Part shown: one piece after another, positions 63,976 through 64,000 of the stretch
Numbering within the stretch: the stretch's first letter is position 1
How the letters are laid out: each line of letters opens with the position of its first letter
Assembly: GCF_033025475.1 (NCBI RefSeq)
Contig: NZ_CP130322.1
Location: 2,106,001-2,170,000 of the forward strand
DNA: 64,000 bases
Direction of reading: 5' to 3'
Origin: Sphingomonas sp. C3-2
GTDB taxonomy: Bacteria > Pseudomonadota > Alphaproteobacteria > Sphingomonadales > Sphingomonadaceae
Position numbers and translations under genes: made by a program
The notes under the pieces: model-generated
Told to the model about the DNA's origin: nothing
Seen by the model: the letters and a program-made list of their open reading frames with translations, nothing else
Database searches by the model: none

Positions 63976-64000
63976 CACGGCATAAAACAAAAGCGGGGGG

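Overview
The window looks like ordinary chromosome from a GC-rich alphaproteobacterium of the Sphingomonadales. The genus is not resolved. The call rests on gene content and style: large NAD-type glutamate dehydrogenase, PTS-Ntr enzyme I next to lysC, alphaproteobacterial NDUFS4-like and NDUFA9-like complex I proteins, UbiG, and three TonB-dependent receptors in 64 kb. No rRNA, CRISPR array, insertion sequence, phage gene or integrase was recognised.

Region 1 (1-46.4 kb) is mostly housekeeping. From the left it holds: the tail of an unknown gene; an MHS-type MFS transporter whose start codon is missing or unusual; an SRPBCC protein; tRNA-Thr(CGT); a PAS-domain protein; 1556-residue glutamate dehydrogenase; an ABC-F ATPase; a PepSY/response regulator/histidine kinase operon; an M13 peptidase; chorismate mutase; polyprenyl diphosphate synthase; HrpB helicase; an NDUFS4-like protein; UbiG; lysC with an overlapping nitronate-monooxygenase-like gene; ptsP; a RodZ-like protein; a CpoB-like protein; a GST; glutamate synthase (gltD-gltB); uppP; an NDUFA9-like protein; and tRNA-Leu(CAG). 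Nitrogen metabolism is well represented (GDH, GltBD, PtsP). A probable iron-acquisition unit follows (TonB receptor plus PepSY membrane protein, with a Fur-like sequence upstream). After it come an M28 peptidase, small envelope proteins, a PhnA-like protein, a DUF72 protein and an aminotransferase.

Region 2 (46.6-64 kb) reads as an accessory catabolic island. It holds a TetR regulator, a D-aminoacylase-type amidohydrolase, a Coq4-family protein with an intact metal motif, an exported alpha/beta hydrolase, two TonB receptors, a FAH-family hydrolase, an MFS transporter, an amidohydrolase-2 (decarboxylase-like) enzyme, a LysR regulator, and a tight Rieske oxygenase / acetoacetate-decarboxylase-family / SDR trio. 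My reading is uptake of a bulky organic compound through TonB receptors, hydrolysis, ring oxidation, dehydrogenation and decarboxylation. The substrate cannot be deduced from sequence.

The points most worth a second look are the Coq4-like protein placed in a catabolic setting, a Shine-Dalgarno-sequestering inverted repeat ahead of the 51.5-53.9 kb receptor gene, an intrinsic terminator lying inside the first codons of the 57.4 kb transporter gene, and the MFS gene with no normal start codon. All functional calls come from reading motifs by eye; no database search was run.
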